64,000 nt of DNA from DASSUW01 sp963730535 (GTDB taxonomy: Bacteria; Actinomycetota; Thermoleophilia; Solirubrobacterales; Solirubrobacteraceae). Shown in pieces: positions 60,620 to 64,000 of this stretch. How positions within the stretch are numbered: the first letter of the stretch is position 1; the number at the start of each line of letters is the position of its first letter. The notes below the pieces were generated by a model. That model was given only the letters and a program-made list of their open reading frames with translations. It made no database searches and had not been told where the DNA came from. Both the position numbers and the translations under genes were made by a program. Location of the stretch: positions 124,001-188,000 of the forward strand of contig CAVSRU010000002.1 in assembly GCA_963730535.1 (NCBI GenBank). Reading direction: 5' to 3'.

Positions 60620-62019
60620 GATTCCTCCTCGTCGGATGGCCTACGAATGGGGTCCCGCCCACCCGTGAGGCGGACGCGTTCGCGGCGCGGCTCGTCGAAG
60701 GTCAGATAGCCCCAGTCGAGCGGGGACTCCTGCCGGTAGTTCTTGCCGAGCCCGCGGGCGATGGACGCCTTCATGAGCTCCTTCCCCAGGTAGAAGGCGT
60801 GCGTGTGCTCATCGACGCCGAGCTCGTCGAAGATCTGGTTGATGTCGGTGCCCTTGACGAAGCGCTCGGCGTTGAACGCGTAGATCCAGTCGGCATCCGT
60901 GAAGATGCGGATGTTGGGATCGGTGACGCTCGCGTGCAGCTCGCGCAGCTCGGCCTCGGTGTAGGGGCGGAAATCCTCGTCCTTGATCGTGAGTAGCCGG
61001 CCGTCGACGTGCTTGGGCGGCGTGCCCTCCTGTTCCGCGAAGTGCATGAGCTGGGCCGCCAGGACGGCCTCGCGCACAGCGCCCCGCGCCCAGTGGATCA
61101 CCTCGGTGGTCAGCACATTGCGGATCCCGAGCTCCTGGCAGAAGCCGAGCAGCACCGCCGTGACCCCGGTCGTGTCGGCCTCGGTGAGCTCGGTCATGTT
61201 CCCGATGCCCATGAGCATCTCGGCGTCGGGGTGGCGGCGGCGGGTCTCGAGATAGCGGCCGAGGCTCGCGGCGAAGCCCGACCCGATCGGCTCGATGATC
61301 GGGTCGACGAGGAACGGCTTGCCGAGCTCGCGCAGATGGGCGATGCTCGCGTCGAGGCTGTCCAGGTCATCGGGCGTGTCGGGGATCAGCACCGGGGTCG
61401 CGCGGAGCTGCTGCGCCACATGGCGGTTGTGCCCGTTGAGGCTGAGGACGTAGTCCACGCCCGCCGCGTCGGCCATGAGGATCTCGTCGGGGTCGAGCGT
61501 GTCGATGCTGAGCGTGAAGCCTCGGGACTTGAGCTCATGGATCGTGTCCGGGCCTTCGTCGAGCCAGTTGCGGTCGAGCGAGAGCCCGAGGTCGATGACG
61601 TCGGCGCCGGCGCCGCGGTAGTAGCTCGCCGCCTGGACGATCCGCTCGCGGTCGAGATGCGGGACGTTGTTGATCTCGGCGAAGACCCGGACGTCGCGCG
61701 GGCCGTAGCGCGAGCGCGCGTCGGCCTGGCCGAAGAACGCCGGCAGGCGTTTGAGGTCGGCGGGGCCCTTCTCGGCCGCGACGTCGAATCGCTCGCTGAG
61801 CACCGCGGGCTCGCCCTGGCACATGCCCGGGATCATGATCCGCGTGACGTTCGGCGGGACCTCGAGCCGCCGGGCGATCCAGTCGGCGGTCATCAGCGCG
61901 GCGACCGTGATCTTCATGACCGCGACGTCGTACTCGAACGGCAGGTCGGCTCGCTCCAGCGTTCCCCGCAGCGCGGGCGCCGCGAGCTTGCCGGTCACGA
62001 ACAGGTAGCGATCGGCCAT
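60616..62019 (-). CDS. Dihydropteroate synthase-like protein of H4MPT clusters
   Basis: A 467-residue protein. MADRYLFVTGKLAAPALRGT opens an N-terminal domain unique to this family. The TIM-barrel part has VFAEINNVPHLDRERIVQAA, YRGAGADVIDLGLSLDRNWL, GFTLSIDTLDPDEILMADAA (DHPS-like Asp) and GKPFLVDPIIEPIGSGFAAS. EADTTGVTAVLLGFCQELGI and TTEVIHWARGAVREAVLAAQ lie toward the end. Such proteins accompany H4MPT synthesis in archaea and methylotrophs, and a role in joining the pterin to the arylamine ribosyl part is proposed. Overlaps mtdB by ATGA. The start is ATG 62019. Confidence 0.88.
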   Translation of the reverse strand: MADRYLFVTGKLAAPALRGTLERADLPFEYDVAVMKITVAALMTADWIARRLEVPPNVTRIMIPGMCQGEPAVLSERFDVAAEKGPADLKRLPAFFGQADARSRYGPRDVRVFAEINNVPHLDRERIVQAASYYRGAGADVIDLGLSLDRNWLDEGPDTIHELKSRGFTLSIDTLDPDEILMADAAGVDYVLSLNGHNRHVAQQLRATPVLIPDTPDDLDSLDASIAHLRELGKPFLVDPIIEPIGSGFAASLGRYLETRRRHPDAEMLMGIGNMTELTEADTTGVTAVLLGFCQELGIRNVLTTEVIHWARGAVREAVLAAQLMHFAEQEGTPPKHVDGRLLTIKDEDFRPYTEAELRELHASVTDPNIRIFTDADWIYAFNAERFVKGTDINQIFDELGVDEHTHAFYLGKELMKASIARGLGKNYRQESPLDWGYLTFDEPRRERVRLTGGRDPIRRPSDEEES

Positions 62020-62047
62020 CGCGTCGACAGCCGCTCGGCGCGAGGGC

Positions 62048-62422
62048 TTAGCCGCGGCCCTTGCTGAACACGAACTTGTTCGGGGTCCCCTCCAGTGGGC
62101 TGTCGTCGTCGGGCCGCCATAGCACGGTGTCCTCGATCTGCCGCGCCACCGCGAAGTCCTTGTCGGTGATGCCGCCGGCGGCGTGGTTCTGCAGCTTGAC
62201 CCACAGCTTGCCCCACGTCACCGCGAGGTCCGCGTGGTGGTAGGCCGCCTCGCACACGAAGCCGACGGCGTTGACGACCATGAGCGTCGTCGGCCAGCCG
62301 TCGGTGTTGTACTTGCGGCGGATCCAGTCGCCCTCGAGGTACCAGTCGTCGAGGCCGGCCTCCTTGAGCTTGGCCTCCACCTCGTCGGGCCCGTACGTCG
62401 TGGGCTTGGCGCTTGCCTCCAT
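62048..62422 (-). CDS. Pterin-4a-carbinolamine dehydratase-like protein
   Basis: A 124-residue protein. YLEGDWIRRKYNTDGWPTTL and MVVNAVGFVCEAAYHHADLA, TWGKLWVKLQNHAAGGITDK give the PCD/DCoH fold with its catalytic His-His and downstream His. PCD-like genes occur in H4MPT clusters of methylotrophs, where a function in methanopterin metabolism is suspected but unproven. No aromatic amino-acid hydroxylase (its classical partner) is present. AAGGAGG (62428-62434 on the minus strand) precedes ATG 62422. Confidence 0.88.
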   Translation of the reverse strand: MEASAKPTTYGPDEVEAKLKEAGLDDWYLEGDWIRRKYNTDGWPTTLMVVNAVGFVCEAAYHHADLAVTWGKLWVKLQNHAAGGITDKDFAVARQIEDTVLWRPDDDSPLEGTPNKFVFSKGRG

Positions 62423-62467
62423 GGGATACCTCCTTCGCGGTCTCCGCTGACTACAGCACGCCCGGCG

Positions 62468-63196
62468 CTACATGACCACGCCGCCGTTGACGCCGATCGC
62501 CTGTCCGGTGACGAACGCGGCCTCGGGCGAGGCGAGATAGAGCGCCGCGCCCGCCACGTCCTCCGGGCGGCCCCAGCGCCCCAGCGGCGTGTCCCGCGCG
62601 ACCGAGCGGCGAAAGTCGGGATCGGCCTGCTCGCCGAAGCTGGTCTCGATCCAGCCCGGACACAGCACGTTGACGCGCACGTCGGGCGCCAGGCTCCGCG
62701 CGAGGCTCTTGCTGAACGCCAGCACGCCGCCCTTCACGGCGGCGAACAGCTGCGGGTTCTCGCCGGCCATGCCGCTCGTCACGTGGTCCCAGCTCATGTT
62801 GACGATCGCGCCCCCGCGTTCCTGGTCGCGCATGATGTCGCCGATGGCATACGAGCACGCGATCGTGCCCTTCAGATCGACCGCGAGCAGGACGTCGAGC
62901 TTGTGCTCCCACTCCCACTCCGCCGCCTCGCCCGTGAGCACGTCGGCGCCGGCGTTGTTGACCCACACGTCAACCCGGCCGAGCTCGTCGCGCGCCTCGG
63001 CGACGAGGCGCTCGCAGGCGTCGCGGGTTGCGAGATCGGCCTGGCGGACGAGCGCCCGCCCGCCGCGCGCCGCGATCGCGTCGGAGACCTCGCGCGCACG
63101 CTCGGGCGAGGCGCGGTGCGAGAGCAGCACCACGGCTCCCTCGGCCGCGTAGACCTCGGCGATGGCGCGTCCGATCCCGCTGCTCGCGCCGGTCAC
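62468..63196 (-). CDS. Short-chain dehydrogenase/reductase without the catalytic Tyr
   Basis: A classical SDR fold: TGASSGIGRAIAEVYAAEG, VDVWVNNAGADVLTG and VNMSWDHVTSG (Ser) are present, but the YxxxK motif reads FAAVK (Phe151, Lys155 from GTG 63196). GTG 63196 is the only usual start codon after the fae stop, yet it would leave out the first strand (RLDGLHAV), which is encoded in the same frame between the fae TAG and this GTG. So either an unusual start (CTG) or read-through from fae occurs. In this cluster a dihydromethanopterin- or pteridine-reductase role is a reasonable guess. Confidence 0.75.
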   Translation of the reverse strand: MTGASSGIGRAIAEVYAAEGAVVLLSHRASPERAREVSDAIAARGGRALVRQADLATRDACERLVAEARDELGRVDVWVNNAGADVLTGEAAEWEWEHKLDVLLAVDLKGTIACSYAIGDIMRDQERGGAIVNMSWDHVTSGMAGENPQLFAAVKGGVLAFSKSLARSLAPDVRVNVLCPGWIETSFGEQADPDFRRSVARDTPLGRWGRPEDVAGAALYLASPEAAFVTGQAIGVNGGVVM

Positions 63197-63262
63197 GACG
63201 GCGTGCAGACCGTCGAGCCGACCCGGCCGGGTCGGTTCAGTCGATGGGTCCGCCGTGGTCGG

Positions 63263-63775
63263 CTAGCCCTCCACGCCCGCCGCGAACGGATGGCGCGCCG
63301 CTTCCGCGGACTCGAGCACCGCGCTGACGGCGGGCTCGTTGTTCAGGGCGCGCGCGATCGCCTCCTTCGTGGCGGTGTAGTTGTAGTCGAAGATCTTCTT
63401 GTCGTCCGTGGCTTCCCAATGGATGAACACGCCGCAGATGATGCAGAGGTCGTCGATGTCTCCTTCGGCGATGACGCCCTCGCGAACCGAATCGACGACG
63501 CCGCGTGCCACGGCGGCCTGGGCGGGCCCGAACATCTGCACCGCCTGCGTCGCGCCCTTGATCGTGACCTTGTTGGACATGATCGTGTCCGGCTTGGCGG
63601 GGAGGTTCGGGGCGACGATCGCCAACAGGTTCGTGTGGCCCTCCTTCTGGTTGACGAGGGCGTTCGCGAACGCTTCGCCGACCGGTCCGCTCTTTGAGCC
63701 GATCAGGACGTCGACGTGCGCGACCTCGTTGCCCTCGCCGACGAGCGACTCTCCAACCTGCAACGTCGGGGCCAT
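63263..63775 (-). CDS. fae: Formaldehyde-activating enzyme
   Basis: Condenses formaldehyde with H4MPT to methylene-H4MPT, the entry of the pathway. The 170 residues are full length. VGESLVGEGNEVAHVDVLIG contains the catalytic His (about 20); GPVGEAFANALVNQKEGHTN, LPAKPDTIMSNKVTIKGATQ and QMFGPAQAAVARGVVDSVRE, then IICGVFIHWEATDDKKIFDY, NYTATKEAIARALNNEP are highly conserved Fae sequence. GGGAGG precedes ATG 63775. First gene of the operon running to 58689. The TAG stop is in frame with the following SDR. Confidence 0.97.
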   Translation of the reverse strand: MAPTLQVGESLVGEGNEVAHVDVLIGSKSGPVGEAFANALVNQKEGHTNLLAIVAPNLPAKPDTIMSNKVTIKGATQAVQMFGPAQAAVARGVVDSVREGVIAEGDIDDLCIICGVFIHWEATDDKKIFDYNYTATKEAIARALNNEPAVSAVLESAEAARHPFAAGVEG

Positions 63776-63789
63776 GACCGGGCCTCCCT

Positions 63790-64000
63790 ATGGTTGTCGG
63801 TGTGCCTGAGAAATCAGGGAACGGGCCGGCGACTCTAGCTTCTGCCGGTGAACGGGGTCAAGCTCGGGGGCAGCGGTCGCCCGCACGTGCGGCGGCCGCG
63901 ACCGTTCGTACCCCCGACAGCGTCGCCGGTGCCGCCCAGCTGGCCTGCGTGCTCGAGGTCAGCGCGGAGAAGCCGGGCAACATCACCCCGAGCCACGACT
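63790..64000 (+). CDS. CitG-like (triphosphoribosyl-dephospho-CoA synthase family) protein, 3' end outside window
   Basis: An open frame running off the end. After a variable Ala/Arg-rich leader it reads TPDSVAGAAQLACVLEVSAE then KPGNITPSHD, the N-terminal CitG motif (AAQLACLLEVSAPKPGN-like). CitG-like genes are regular members of archaeal-type H4MPT clusters in methylotrophs, with a suspected biosynthetic role. ATG 63790 (or GTG 63802) is uncertain: no clear ribosome site is seen and only 14 bases separate it from the divergent fae start. Confidence 0.7.
   Translation, partial: MVVGVPEKSGNGPATLASAGERGQARGQRSPARAAAATVRTPDSVAGAAQLACVLEVSAEKPGNITPSHD

Overview
The window is GC-rich throughout (about 70 %). 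Its housekeeping genes (primary sigma factor, ClpP, FolE2, glycogen/trehalose genes) and its regulator types (BTAD, ECF41, many short GTG/TTG starts) fit a deep-branching actinobacterium, most likely Thermoleophilia/Solirubrobacterales. That placement is inference from gene content; no rRNA gene is present to confirm it.

Layout. (1) 1-6855: one operon, glgB (5' cut)-treZ-glgX-treY, for alpha-glucan branching, debranching and maltooligosaccharide-to-trehalose conversion. (2) 6.8-23.2 kb: ordinary chromosome. It holds a hexapeptide protein, a secreted propeller, a DsbA-like protein, an SF2 helicase, a GAF/GGDEF protein, an FAH-family hydrolase, clpP, an atypical response regulator, folE2, the primary sigma factor, tRNA-Tyr, a class III cyclase, bioY, a metallophosphoesterase and a GNAT enzyme. 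(3) 23.27-51.85 kb: an accreted genomic island. It starts at an intact tRNA-Thr and carries four further copies of that tRNA's 3' half (30.07, 37.89, 51.10 and 51.82 kb), which look like att scars. No integrase survives. The cargo mixes stress proteins (Hsp20, BON, HIT, SixA), an ECF41 sigma factor with its epimerase partner and a textbook ECF41 promoter, a GH32 fructanase with a large internal insertion, decayed genes (EamA, VapC, PspC, an ABM-like gene, a formate dehydrogenase fragment), a two-component flavin monooxygenase pair, a CadC-like/CDF metal-efflux pair and a persulfide module (ArsR-rhodanese, ETHE1-like, MFS). Two methyltransferase genes here are each interrupted by a single in-frame UGA at a cysteine position, with the frame otherwise open to normal length. 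(4) 52-57.7 kb: small genes, then a Calvin-cycle block, cbbR converging on prk-cbbX-cbbS-cbbL (red-type form I RuBisCO). (5) 57.7-64 kb: an archaeal-type tetrahydromethanopterin (H4MPT) C1 cluster: a divergent FolE2/MptA paralogue, DUF1464, mtdB, a DHPS-like protein, a pterin carbinolamine dehydratase, an SDR, fae, and a divergent CitG-like gene cut by the window end.

How it fits together. The last 11 kb puts H4MPT-dependent formaldehyde capture and oxidation (Fae, MtdB, plus cofactor-biosynthesis candidates) beside a full RuBisCO/PRK/CbbX/CbbR set. This suggests a methylotroph that oxidises C1 units toward CO2 and refixes the CO2, which is unusual for Actinomycetota. The most novel-looking signals are the two UGA-containing methyltransferases (possible selenoproteins), the FolE2 paralogue that has lost its metal-site cysteine inside the H4MPT cluster, the fae/SDR pair in one frame separated only by an amber stop, the tRNA-Thr att array, and a 160-bp imperfect palindrome shared by two convergent genes.
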